Origin: Hyphomicrobiales bacterium
GTDB taxonomy: Bacteria; Pseudomonadota; Alphaproteobacteria; Rhizobiales; Rhizobiaceae
Direction of reading: 5' to 3'
NCBI GenBank assembly: GCA_900469625.1
Contig: UBXV01000026.1
Span: 1-64,000, forward strand
DNA length: 64,000 nucleotides
The notes beneath the pieces were generated by a model. The model did no database searches and had not been told where the DNA came from. It was given only the letters and a program-made list of their open reading frames with translations. Both the position numbers and the translations under genes were made by a program. Positions 55,734 to 64,000 of this stretch are shown piece after piece. Every line of letters begins with the position of its first letter. Position 1 is the first letter of the stretch.

Positions 55734-56117
55734 TTATTCCTTGCCGTCTTCCGGCGTCTCGACAGGAAGCGGCTTCTGCTTCAGCGGCACGCCACGGCGT
55801 TCCTCGACGCGGTCACGGTAAAGTGCGGCCTGGCCGAGCAGCATCAGTGTGACCGGCGTGGTCATGATGACGAAGACGATGATCAGGACTTCGTGGAACA
55901 CCCAACGGTTCTGCAGCACGGCAAAGCAGACCATGGAGGCCGTGCAGATCAGGATGACGCCGCCACTGGTGGCGAGCGTCGGGGCATGCAGGCGGGTGTA
56001 AAAGTCCGGCAGCCGCAGCAGGCCCAGCGAGCCGACAAGGGCGATAGCGGCACCGAGAAGAACGAGCCCGCAGACAATGACGGCGGCCCAGGTCGGAAGG
56101 TCGGTCAGATGGCTCAT
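55734..56117 (-). CDS. phaG: Na+(K+)/H+ antiporter subunit G
   Basis: A 127-residue MnhG/MrpG/PhaG subunit with three TM helices and the LRLPDFYTRLHAPT loop that identifies the family; a charged tail (RDRVEERRGV) follows. Part of the multisubunit cation/proton antiporter; overlaps phaF by four bases and ends the operon. Confidence 0.93.
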   Translation of the reverse strand: MSHLTDLPTWAAVIVCGLVLLGAAIALVGSLGLLRLPDFYTRLHAPTLATSGGVILICTASMVCFAVLQNRWVFHEVLIIVFVIMTTPVTLMLLGQAALYRDRVEERRGVPLKQKPLPVETPEDGKE

Positions 56118-56395
56118 TCGATCACCTCCCCGCGCATCAGGAACTTGCCGAAGGCGATCGACGAGACGAAGCCGATCAGCGCCACGATCAACGCGGATTC
56201 GAAATAGATGCTGTTGGCGGTGCGGATGCCGAAGGTCAGCAGCATCAGCATGGCGTTGATATAGAGCGTATCCAGGCCGAGAATGCGGTCCTGGGCGCGC
56301 GGTCCCTTGATCATACGGTAGAGCGCAAACGCCATGGCAAGCCCGATCATGATCTGGGCTGCGAGGATCGACCAGATGATGGCAAGTACCGTCAT
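56114..56395 (-). CDS. phaF: Na+(K+)/H+ antiporter subunit F
   Basis: A 93-residue, three-helix MrpF-type subunit containing MALYRMIKGP-like AFALYRMIKGPRAQDRILGLDTLYINAM, the family hallmark. Overlaps both neighbours by four bases. Confidence 0.93.
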   Translation of the reverse strand: MTVLAIIWSILAAQIMIGLAMAFALYRMIKGPRAQDRILGLDTLYINAMLMLLTFGIRTANSIYFESALIVALIGFVSSIAFGKFLMRGEVIE

Positions 56396-56877
56396 GCGAA
56401 CATCTCCTTCAAACCGGCCTCATAGCGCTTCACCGTGTTGATCCAGACCTCTTCGTTCTCCATGTCGAGCACGTGGAAAAGCAGCGATTTCCGGCCGCGA
56501 TCATATTCGAGCCAGGCCGTTCCGGGGGTCGCGGTCATGATGCAGGCGAGAAGCGCCAGTGCGTTCTCATCCTCGATGTCGATATCGACCGTCAGGAAGC
56601 CGGAATTTGGCGCACGGCGGCCGGCGCGCAGGATGACGAGGGCGACCGCTATATTCGAGCGGATGACGTCGACGAACACGCTGGCACCGAAGCGCAGCAT
56701 CAGCAGGATGCGGCGCGGATGCGAGCGGGCCGGTGTCAGCTTCAGGGTCACCCAGGCGAGCGAAACGCCGAGGATCGTGCCCATGACGATGGTGCCGGGA
56801 GCGACCGACTGGTTCAGCAGCATCCAGATGATGAGGAGGCCGAGAGACAGAAGCGGATAGGGGAACCAGGTGCGCAT
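56392..56877 (-). CDS. phaE: Na+(K+)/H+ antiporter subunit E
   Basis: A 161-residue MrpE-type subunit: N-terminal TM helices (PLLSLGLLIIWMLLNQSVAPG) and the cytoplasmic family pattern MTATPGTAWLEYDRGRKSLLFHVLD. Starts 3 bases after phaD. Confidence 0.93.
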   Translation of the reverse strand: MRTWFPYPLLSLGLLIIWMLLNQSVAPGTIVMGTILGVSLAWVTLKLTPARSHPRRILLMLRFGASVFVDVIRSNIAVALVILRAGRRAPNSGFLTVDIDIEDENALALLACIMTATPGTAWLEYDRGRKSLLFHVLDMENEEVWINTVKRYEAGLKEMFA

Positions 56878-56880
56878 CGG

Positions 56881-58500
56881 CTACTGCCCTCCCATGCGCG
56901 GTGCCGTCAGCACGCGCTCCGTATAGCCCGATGGGTTGAGCAGCGAATCCGCGGTTGCCTGCATGTAGCGCATCGTCGGGCCCGCCTGCAGGCTCAGGAA
57001 GATGCAGGCGCCGAGCAGCACCACGACCGGCGCGATCTCGATGACGAAGACCCGCGGCACGGTGTTTTCGATCGAGGCCCAGAAGGTGCGGATGCCGACG
57101 CGGTTCATCGCGATCATGGCGGAAAGGCCCGACAGGATCAGCAGGGTGACGTAGGTCCAGTCGGCGGCCGAAAGCGCCGGGCTCGGCTCGGCGCCGGAGA
57201 GGCCGAAGAGACCGCTGAGGATCGCGAACTTGGCAACGAAACCGGAAAGCGGCGGCAGGCCCGCGAGCAGAAGGGCGCAGAGGCAGAAGCAGAGGCCGAG
57301 CACCGCCATGGTGCCGGGGATGGCAGCACCCGCTTCATCGACTTCCTCATCCTCGTCGGCGTCACCATAGGCCTCCATCGTCACCGCCAGAACGTCGGCA
57401 CCGGCGTCGCGGCCGCGCTCAACCAGTTCGATCAGCAGGAAGAAGGCCGAGATCGTCAGCGTCGAGCTGACGAGGTAGAACAGCGCGCCGGCAATCATGC
57501 TCGAATGCCCAAGGCCGATCGCCGCCAGCAACGTGCCCGAGGAGACGAGCACCGAATAGGCCGCAAGCCGACCCATGGCCTGGGAGGCGAGCACGCCGAT
57601 CGCGCCGAAGGCGATCGTCAGCATTCCGCCGATCACCAGCAGCGTCTGGCCGAAGCCCGCTGAAACGCCGGCATTGGCACCGAAGACGAGCAGCGACAGG
57701 CGCAGGATGACGTAGATGCCGACCTTGGTCAGCACGGCGAAGACGGCTGCGACCGGCGGCGTTGCCGCGGAATAGGCGGTCGGCAGCCAGAAACTCAAGG
57801 GCCACATGCCGGCCTTGACCAGGAAGGCGACGCCAAGGATGCCGGCGCCGACTTCGACCATCTGCCGGTTTTCCGGCGAGATCGTCGCAAGCTTGATGGC
57901 CAGGTCGGCCATGTTGAGCGTGCCGGTCGCGCCATAGATCAGGCTGACGCCGATCAGGAACAGCGACGACGCCGCAAGGTTGATGGCGACGTAGTGCAGC
58001 CCGGCCTTGACGCGCAGCGGACCGGAACCGTGCAGCAACAGGCCATAGGATGCCGCCAACATGATCTCGAAGAAGACGAAGAGATTGAACAGGTCGCCGG
58101 TCAGGAACGCGCCATTGAGGCCGGCGATCAGAAGCTGGAACAGCGAGTGGAAGTGATGGCCGGCGGTGTGCCAGCGGGCGATCGAATAGACCTGGGCTGC
58201 GAGCGCCAAGCCGCTCGTCAGGCACAGCATCAGCGCCGACAGCCGGTCGAGCACCAGCACGATGCCGAAAGGTGCTGGCCAGTTGCCGAGCTGGTAGACG
58301 CTGGTGCCGGCGAGAAAGCCCTCGGTCGATGCGCTCGCGCGCATCAGCGCCATGGAAAGCAGGAAGAGGACAAGCGTCGAGACGAAGCCCATCACGCCCT
58401 TGGCCATGCGGTTGCGTTCGTCGATCGGGATCATCGCCGCGCCAACCATCAACGGGATGAGGATGGGCAGGATGATCAAGTGGTGCAGCCAATCAGTCAC
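56881..58500 (-). CDS. phaD: Na+(K+)/H+ antiporter subunit D
   Basis: A 539-residue MrpD-type subunit with about 14 TM helices, homologous to the complex I proton channels NuoM/N: FFEIMLAASYGLLLHG (conserved Glu), VKAGMWPLSFWLPTAYSAATPPVAAVFAVLTKVGIYV (conserved Lys). GTG 58500 is preferred: GGAAGGGAG precedes it and it overlaps the phaC stop by 8 bases; ATG 58524 would add eight polar residues without a good site. Confidence 0.93.
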   Translation of the reverse strand: MTDWLHHLIILPILIPLMVGAAMIPIDERNRMAKGVMGFVSTLVLFLLSMALMRASASTEGFLAGTSVYQLGNWPAPFGIVLVLDRLSALMLCLTSGLALAAQVYSIARWHTAGHHFHSLFQLLIAGLNGAFLTGDLFNLFVFFEIMLAASYGLLLHGSGPLRVKAGLHYVAINLAASSLFLIGVSLIYGATGTLNMADLAIKLATISPENRQMVEVGAGILGVAFLVKAGMWPLSFWLPTAYSAATPPVAAVFAVLTKVGIYVILRLSLLVFGANAGVSAGFGQTLLVIGGMLTIAFGAIGVLASQAMGRLAAYSVLVSSGTLLAAIGLGHSSMIAGALFYLVSSTLTISAFFLLIELVERGRDAGADVLAVTMEAYGDADEDEEVDEAGAAIPGTMAVLGLCFCLCALLLAGLPPLSGFVAKFAILSGLFGLSGAEPSPALSAADWTYVTLLILSGLSAMIAMNRVGIRTFWASIENTVPRVFVIEIAPVVVLLGACIFLSLQAGPTMRYMQATADSLLNPSGYTERVLTAPRMGGQ

Positions 58501-58840
58501 TGCGCTGCTCCCTTCCGTCGACATGGTCGGTTCCGGTGAAGCCGCGCGAGGCGAGCAGCACGACGAGGAAGAGCGCCGTCATGGCAAAGCCGATGACGAT
58601 GGCGGTCAGCACCAGTGCCTGCGGCACCGGATCGGTATAGCGCGATAGATCGCCGACGCCGCCGGGCTCGAGAATGGGAGGCGCGTTCACGCGCAGCCGG
58701 CCCATGCCGAAGATGAAGAGATTGACGGCATAGGAGAGCAGCGACAGGCCGATGATCACCTGATAGGTGCGCGGCCGGAGCAGGAGATAGACGCCTGAGG
58801 CGGTGAGCACGCCGATGGCGGCGGACAGGATGAGCTCCAT
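58493..58840 (-). CDS. phaC: Na+(K+)/H+ antiporter subunit C
   Basis: A 115-residue MrpC/NuoK-type subunit with three TM helices and the typical GLSLLSYAVNLFIFGMG and DPVPQALVLTAIVIGFAMTAL segments. Its ATG shares the final A of the phaAB stop (TAATG). Not the unrelated PHB synthase that bears the same symbol. Confidence 0.93.
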   Translation of the reverse strand: MELILSAAIGVLTASGVYLLLRPRTYQVIIGLSLLSYAVNLFIFGMGRLRVNAPPILEPGGVGDLSRYTDPVPQALVLTAIVIGFAMTALFLVVLLASRGFTGTDHVDGREQRSD

Positions 58841-61746
58841 TATTTCGCCTCCTTCGCGGCGCGAAGGGCGCGGGCATGGGCACGCGGCGCGCGGATGGAC
58901 TGGTGCGCGAGCGCGATCAGGATCAGGACCGTCGCTCCGACCACCAGCGAGAAGACGCCGAGATCGAAGAAGATCGCGCTTGCGAGCGGGATCTTCCCGA
59001 TGATCGGCAAGGTGACGTACTGCGCGTGCGACGTCAGGAACGGATAGCCGAACAGCCATGAGCCGATGCCCGTTGCCGCAGCAACGAGGATGCCGATGCT
59101 CATCCAGCGCAGCGGATGGATGCGCAGACGTTCCTCGACCCAGCGGGTGCCGCCGGACATGTATTGCAGGATGAAGCCGATCGACATGGCGATACCGGCG
59201 GCAAAGCCGCCGCCCGGCAGGTCATGGCCGCGCAGGAAGAAATAGGCCGCCAGCATGCCGCTGACCGGGAACATCCAGCGCATGATTACCGACGGAACAA
59301 ACAGATATTCGGCGACGCTGTCGCCCTTCGCGCGGTCGGGGTGATCGTCGTCGAAGGCGTTCTGGACCTGCTGCTGTTCCGGCGCCTCCAGGCTGTCGGC
59401 CTGCGGGCGGAAGCGCAGCAGCAGCGCGAACACGGTCAGCGCCACGATCGCGAGCACCGCGATTTCGCCGAGCGTGTCGAAGCCGCGGAAGTCGACGAGG
59501 ATGACATTGACGACGTTGGTGCCGCCGCCTTCCTTGTAGGCGCGCTCGAGGAAATAGCTGGCGATCGTTTCCGGCATCGGCCGGGTCATCACCGTATAGG
59601 CGATCAGCGCCACGCCGCCGCCGGCCACGATTGCCAGCACGAAGTCGCGCAGGCGCCGCAGACGGACGCGCAACGACAGGAGTTCGGATTCCTGCGTATC
59701 CTCGATGCGCTTGGGCAGCCAGCGCAGGCCGAGCAGGATCAGGACCGTCGTGACGATCTCGACGAGCAACTGGGTAACCGCAAGGTCGGGCGCCGACAGC
59801 CAGACGAAGGTGATGCAGGTGACGAGACCGGCGCCGCCCAGAAGCACGAGCGCTGCCAGCCGGTGGAACTTCGCCTGATAGGCGGCCCCGACGGCGCAGG
59901 CGATGCCGATCGCCCAGAGAAGCGCGAAGGCCGGATCGATGCCACGCACCACAAGTGCCGGCAGTTGATAGTGATTGAGCAAGAGCGGCAAGGCGCCGGC
60001 GAGGATCGCGACGAAGACGAGGAAGCGCATCTGCGGCTGCAGCCGGCGGGTGCCGAGCCGCTGTTCGAGCCAGCGCGCCCATTTCCACGAGAGCGTCACG
60101 AGCACGCGCTCGAAGATGCGCTGGCCGTGCAGCAGGCGGAAGACCGGCGGGCCTTCGGTGCTGGTCGCGAGATAGTTGCGCATCAGGAAATAGAGACCGA
60201 TGCCGCCGAGAAGCGCAACGAAGCTCATGATCAGCGGCAGGTTCCAGCCGTGCCAGACCGAAAGGCTGTATTGCGGCGTGCTGGCACCGAGGACCGACAC
60301 CACGGCGGTGTGCAGGAACGGGCCGATGGTGATCGCGGGGATGATGCCGACGACGAGGCAGGCAAGCACCAGGAACTCGATCGGCGCGCGCATCCAGCGC
60401 GGCGGCTCGTGCGGGGTCTTCGGCATGTCGCTCGGTGTCTTGCCGAAGAAGACACTGTGAATGAAGCGCAGCGAATAGGTGACGGCAAACATGCCCGCAA
60501 GCGTCGCGACATAGGGCGTGATCGTATCGAGCAGATTGGCCTGATGCGTCTCGATCGCCTCTGCGAAGAACATTTCCTTGGAGATGAAGCCGTTCAACAA
60601 CGGTACGCCCGCCATGGCGGCGCTTGCGACCATGGCCAGCATGGCGGTGCCGGGCATGTAGCGTATCAATCCGCCGAGCTTGCGCATGTCGCGGGTGCCG
60701 GTTTCATGGTCGATGATGCCGGCTGCCATGAACAGCGATGCCTTGAAGGTGGCGTGATTGACGATGTGAAAGACCGCGGCGACGGCGGCCAGCGGACTGC
60801 CGAGGCTGAGCAGAACCGTGATCAACCCGAGGTGGCTGATGGTCGAATAGGCGAGCAACCCCTTCAGGTCCTGCTGGAAGATGGCGAAATAGGCCCCGAG
60901 CAGCAGCGTCGTCAGCCCGGCGAGCCCGACGATCCAGAACCAGGCTTCGGTGCCGGCCATGACCGGCCAGAATCGCACCAGCAGGAACACGCCTGCCTTC
61001 ACCATCGTCGCCGAATGCAGATAGGCCGAAACGGGGGTGGGCGCCGCCATGGCGTGCGGCAGCCAGAAATGAAAGGGGAACTGGGCGCTCTTGGTCAAGG
61101 CTCCAAGAAGGATGAGGACCAGGGTCGCCAGGTAGAGCGGGTGTTCGCGGATCATGTCGCCTGAGGCGAGCACGACGTCGAGGTCATAGCTGCCGACGAT
61201 CCGGCCCATGATCAACAGGCCGACGAGCATGCAGAGCCCGCCCATGCCGGTCATCGTCAGCGCCATGCGCGCGCCGTCGCGGGCGTGGGCGTTATGGTGC
61301 CAATAGCCGATGAGCAGGAAGGAGACGATGCTTGTCAGCTCCCAGAAGACCGCAAGCAGGATCAGATTGCCGGAAAGCACGACGCCGAGCATCGACCCCA
61401 TGAAGGCAAGGAACAGGGAGAAGAAGCGCGGGACCGGATCCTCGGCTGCCATGTAATAGCGGGCGTAGAGCACGACGAGCACGCCGATCGCCGTCACCAG
61501 CACCGTGAACAGCCAGGCAAAGCCGTCCATCCTCAAGGTGAAATTGAGACCGAGCTCCGGTATCCAGGCCAGTTCGTAGCGCAGGACCCCGCCTGATGTC
61601 ACGAAAGGATAGAGACAGGCTGCAACCAGGAAACAGAGAAGCGCGATGGCGCCTGCGAACCAGGCCGTTGCGCCGCGTTGATCGGGCGGAAAGAAGATTG
61701 CAATGAGGCTTCCCGCGAACGGGGCTAGGATGAAGACAGAAAGCAA
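58840..61746 (-). CDS. phaA: Na+(K+)/H+ antiporter subunit A (fused A/B)
   Basis: A 968-residue subunit. Residues 1 to about 500 are NuoL-like (VFWELTSIVSFLLIGYW with conserved Glu; LTKSAQFPFHFWLPHAMAAPTPVSAYLHSATMVKAG), the middle is the MrpA C-terminal extension and residues from about 810 are an MrpB-like domain (PGGGFAAGIAMSIGFILQYMSGGTRW), so A and B are one protein as in other rhizobial pha systems. The open frame allows only TTG 61746 as a start near the expected N-terminus (MLSVFILAPFAGSL), with a poor ribosome site. First gene of phaABCDEFG; 257 bases upstream contain no gene. Confidence 0.92.
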   Translation of the reverse strand: MLSVFILAPFAGSLIAIFFPPDQRGATAWFAGAIALLCFLVAACLYPFVTSGGVLRYELAWIPELGLNFTLRMDGFAWLFTVLVTAIGVLVVLYARYYMAAEDPVPRFFSLFLAFMGSMLGVVLSGNLILLAVFWELTSIVSFLLIGYWHHNAHARDGARMALTMTGMGGLCMLVGLLIMGRIVGSYDLDVVLASGDMIREHPLYLATLVLILLGALTKSAQFPFHFWLPHAMAAPTPVSAYLHSATMVKAGVFLLVRFWPVMAGTEAWFWIVGLAGLTTLLLGAYFAIFQQDLKGLLAYSTISHLGLITVLLSLGSPLAAVAAVFHIVNHATFKASLFMAAGIIDHETGTRDMRKLGGLIRYMPGTAMLAMVASAAMAGVPLLNGFISKEMFFAEAIETHQANLLDTITPYVATLAGMFAVTYSLRFIHSVFFGKTPSDMPKTPHEPPRWMRAPIEFLVLACLVVGIIPAITIGPFLHTAVVSVLGASTPQYSLSVWHGWNLPLIMSFVALLGGIGLYFLMRNYLATSTEGPPVFRLLHGQRIFERVLVTLSWKWARWLEQRLGTRRLQPQMRFLVFVAILAGALPLLLNHYQLPALVVRGIDPAFALLWAIGIACAVGAAYQAKFHRLAALVLLGGAGLVTCITFVWLSAPDLAVTQLLVEIVTTVLILLGLRWLPKRIEDTQESELLSLRVRLRRLRDFVLAIVAGGGVALIAYTVMTRPMPETIASYFLERAYKEGGGTNVVNVILVDFRGFDTLGEIAVLAIVALTVFALLLRFRPQADSLEAPEQQQVQNAFDDDHPDRAKGDSVAEYLFVPSVIMRWMFPVSGMLAAYFFLRGHDLPGGGFAAGIAMSIGFILQYMSGGTRWVEERLRIHPLRWMSIGILVAAATGIGSWLFGYPFLTSHAQYVTLPIIGKIPLASAIFFDLGVFSLVVGATVLILIALAHQSIRAPRAHARALRAAKEAK

Positions 61747-62003
61747 TTTCCCCGCGTATTCGATCGTACCGTTCCCTTCTCTTGGGCATCATGGAAATTG
61801 GGTGCCGAAGCCCCTTGGGGACCATCGCCGATGCAACGGTCGCAGACGACGCCGTCATGATCCGCATAGCGGTGACAGCCGTATGTTTTTATGACGATTT
61901 TACCGGGGGCTGCCAAGCCTCGAAGACCGGAAAAATGTGAGAATGCGTCATTTTCGACCACCCCGGCCACGCGTCGAGCTGCGGCGGGTGGGTCGCGGCG
62001 ATG

Positions 62004-64000
62004 TCAGGCCGCCTGCCACCTGCGCTCGAAGATGAAGGTGGCGAGATCGTTGGCGCTCATCGGTCGGGCAAAGGCGTAGCCCTGGAGGCCGTGACAACCG
62101 AGCTCCTGCAGAATACGGGCATGCTGGCGCGTCTCCACGCCCTCGGCGATCACTTCGATGCCGAGCGAGGTGCCGATGTCGATGATCGATTCGACAAGGC
62201 GTTTTTCCGCAGGCGAATCCAGGATTGGCAGAATGAGCTGCCGATCGATCTTCAGGCGACGCGGCGTCAACTTCAGCAGGCTGAGGATCGAGGCATAGCC
62301 GGTGCCGAAATCGTCGATCTCGATGTCGATGCCGAGTTCCTTGATGCGCCGGATGTTCGACAGCACCGTGACGTCGCTTTCGTCGAAGGAGATCGATTCC
62401 AGGAGTTCGAAGGACAGGCGACCCGGCGGGATCTGCAACTGCTCGAGACGGTCGATCAGCCCCTCGTCGTGAAGGCGGGCATAGGACAGGTTGACCGAGA
62501 CCTTCGGGATATGGATGCCATTGGCTTGCCAGCGGTAGATCTGGAACAGCGCCTGCTCCAGGATCAGCTGGTCGATGGAGGCGACCACGTTGATGTCCTC
62601 GGCGGTCTTGAGGAAGGTGTGCGGCCCGAGCAGACCCTTGGTCGGATGATCCCAGCGCGCCAGCGCCTCGACGCCGATGACTTCGAGGGTCCGGGGGCAG
62701 AACTGCGGCTGGAAATGCGCGATGAATTCCTTGTGCTCTAGGCCGCGAAGGATCTCGTCGGCGGTCTGCTTGGTCTTGAAAACGGCGGTCTTAAGGTCGC
62801 CCGTGAAGGTTTCATGCCGGTTGCGGCCGCGGCGCTTGGCTTCGTAGAGGGCGATATCGGCATTGACGAGGATCTGCGCCAGGTCGTCGGCAGGCGCAGA
62901 CTGCGCCGCAATGCCGATGCTGACGCCGATGCGGCACTCCTGATCCTTGTAACGAACCGGAACGCTCATCGCCTCGATGATCGAGGACGCGAGCCGCGCG
63001 TCGGGCTCGGCACTGTCCTCCGGGCGGACGATGACGAATTCGTCGCCACCGATGCGGGCGACGAAGTCCCTTTCCTTGGCGTTGGCGCGCAGCAAGGCGG
63101 CCGCATGGCGCAGGATTTCGTCGCCGGCGGCATGTCCGAGCGTATCGTTGATCTGCTTGAAGCGGTCGAGGTCCATATGGAAGATGCTGAGCCTTGCTTG
63201 CTCGTCGAAGTGGTGGCTCCTGTCCGCCAGCACCTGATCGAGAAAACGCCGGTTGGGCAAGCCGGTCAGCGGGTCGTGCAGCGCGTTGAATTCCATGCGA
63301 TGGCGGGCCGCTTCCAGCTCGGCGCTGTGCGCCTCGGCCTGGCGCTTGGCTTCCGACAGCGTCGCGCGGGTCGTGATGTCGGCGGTGACGTCCCAGTTGA
63401 CGCCGACGAGCTTCCTGCGGCCGTCGGCACCGCTATAGACGGAGCCGACCGCACGAATATGGCGAAGGGTGCCGTCAGGCAATTGCACCCGAAACTCGGA
63501 ATTGTAGGCGGCGTCGGCAAGAAGCGCCTGCGCGAACTCCTGTTCGGCTCGGGCGACATCGTCCGGATGCAGGGTGGTCTTCCAATCGTCATAGGTTTTG
63601 CGAAGCGAGCCGCTCTTGCCGTAGAGCTCCTTCATCCGCTCGTCCCAAAGCAGCTTGCCGCTCTCGATATCGAGTTCCCAGATGCCGATCTGCGACGTAT
63701 CGAGCGCGATCTTCAGGCGATGCGACAGCTCCTGCAATTGCGCCTTGCTCTGCCTGAGGGCGCGAATGTTGTTTTGCCGCTCGCTCATCAATCGGCCGGT
63801 CAACAGCATCGGCAGGACGATCATCAGGCCGCCGGCGATAATCAGCGCGCGGATAAGCCAGGCGTTGCGCGTCGTCTGCGGCCAGCCGCCCTTGGGCACG
63901 GCAGCGATATGCCACGAGCCGCCGGGCAAAAGGACCGTCATCTCCACCGGGGCGTTATCGAATATCCTGGCATCGCCGAAGAAGGCGGCACCACCGCTGC
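62004..64000 (-). CDS. CHASE-PAS-GGDEF-EAL c-di-GMP signalling protein, 5' end beyond window
   Basis: The open frame runs off the right edge; at least 665 residues are visible. Order: end of a periplasmic CHASE-type domain (VEMTVLLPGGSWHIAAVPKGGW), one TM helix (LIRALIIAGGLMIVLPMLL), a PAS/PAC domain (ALDTSQIGIWELDIESGKLLW), an intact GGDEF motif (codons 63050-63036, ARIGGDEFVIV) and an EAL domain beginning VIGVEALARWDH with EIDDFGTGYAS, KIDRQL and IAEGVET. Both synthase and phosphodiesterase motifs look intact, so net activity cannot be predicted. The CHASE domain implies an extracytoplasmic ligand. Confidence 0.92.
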   Translation of the reverse strand, partial: SGGAAFFGDARIFDNAPVEMTVLLPGGSWHIAAVPKGGWPQTTRNAWLIRALIIAGGLMIVLPMLLTGRLMSERQNNIRALRQSKAQLQELSHRLKIALDTSQIGIWELDIESGKLLWDERMKELYGKSGSLRKTYDDWKTTLHPDDVARAEQEFAQALLADAAYNSEFRVQLPDGTLRHIRAVGSVYSGADGRRKLVGVNWDVTADITTRATLSEAKRQAEAHSAELEAARHRMEFNALHDPLTGLPNRRFLDQVLADRSHHFDEQARLSIFHMDLDRFKQINDTLGHAAGDEILRHAAALLRANAKERDFVARIGGDEFVIVRPEDSAEPDARLASSIIEAMSVPVRYKDQECRIGVSIGIAAQSAPADDLAQILVNADIALYEAKRRGRNRHETFTGDLKTAVFKTKQTADEILRGLEHKEFIAHFQPQFCPRTLEVIGVEALARWDHPTKGLLGPHTFLKTAEDINVVASIDQLILEQALFQIYRWQANGIHIPKVSVNLSYARLHDEGLIDRLEQLQIPPGRLSFELLESISFDESDVTVLSNIRRIKELGIDIEIDDFGTGYASILSLLKLTPRRLKIDRQLILPILDSPAEKRLVESIIDIGTSLGIEVIAEGVETRQHARILQELGCHGLQGYAFARPMSANDLATFIFERRWQAA

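Noticed and set aside
59116-61164. 682-codon plus-strand open frame opposite phaA
   Set aside because: Low-complexity Glu/Asp/Arg/Gln sequence typical of the antisense of a membrane protein gene; no start signal or motif.

Overview
The window is GC-rich (lower only in a few intergenic stretches), densely packed alphaproteobacterial DNA. It looks like a Rhizobiaceae chromosome, most likely Sinorhizobium/Ensifer. Reasons: the aerobic cobFGHIJKLM cluster has products whose lengths fit, as I recall them, the enzymes of Pseudomonas denitrificans (itself an Ensifer); there is a seven-subunit pha-type Na+(K+)/H+ antiporter with fused PhaAB; a palindromic repeat of the rhizobial RIME type lies at 37521-37569; a RirA-type iron box is visible; and a uxs-uxe-glycosyltransferase cluster resembles the arabinose-polysaccharide (aps) genes of S. 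meliloti. Everything is read by eye; no database search was run.

Layout. 0-6.5 kb: a frameshifted LysR remnant beside a nitroreductase, then a TetR repressor divergent from an RND efflux pair. 6.5-10.9 kb: a catecholate-type siderophore ABC importer (ATPase and two permeases on the minus strand, binding protein on the plus strand) sharing a promoter region with an IRO box, followed by a DUF2218 gene. 10.9-20.8 kb: a minus-strand group holding a GNAT-TPR fusion, a small unknown protein, the HlyD and ABC parts of a type I secretion system, and two unusual probable substrates (721 aa with internal repeats; 328 aa, about one third Asp+Asn). 20.8-28.7 kb: a 1-kb structured intergenic region, a LuxR-type regulator with a degenerate receiver, a long AT-rich leader, and an apparent polysaccharide operon uxs-uxe-GT2 synthase-DUF995-GH26-like. 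I read 10.9-28.7 kb as a candidate extracellular-matrix island and the best place to look for an undescribed system.

28.8-36.2 kb: tyrosine/homogentisate catabolism (hppD; lrp; marR; hmgA-MBL hydrolase-fahA-maiA) and purU. 36.3-42.5 kb: a branched-chain 2-oxoacid dehydrogenase operon (bkdA1-bkdA2-bkdB-lpdV) followed by a thiolase. 42.9-47.4 kb: a DadA-like oxidase, a one-domain ModE-like regulator and modABC with a recognisable ModE box. 47.6-55.7 kb: ung and cobF-cobM, with cobK on the opposite strand overlapping both neighbours. 55.7-61.7 kb: phaABCDEFG on the minus strand. 62.0-64.0 kb: a CHASE-PAS-GGDEF-EAL c-di-GMP enzyme whose start lies beyond the right edge.

The genes combine into metal acquisition (Fe, Mo), corrin synthesis, amino-acid catabolism towards acetyl-CoA, ion homeostasis, and envelope/matrix functions. 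No tRNA, rRNA, CRISPR array, phage or transposase gene was seen.
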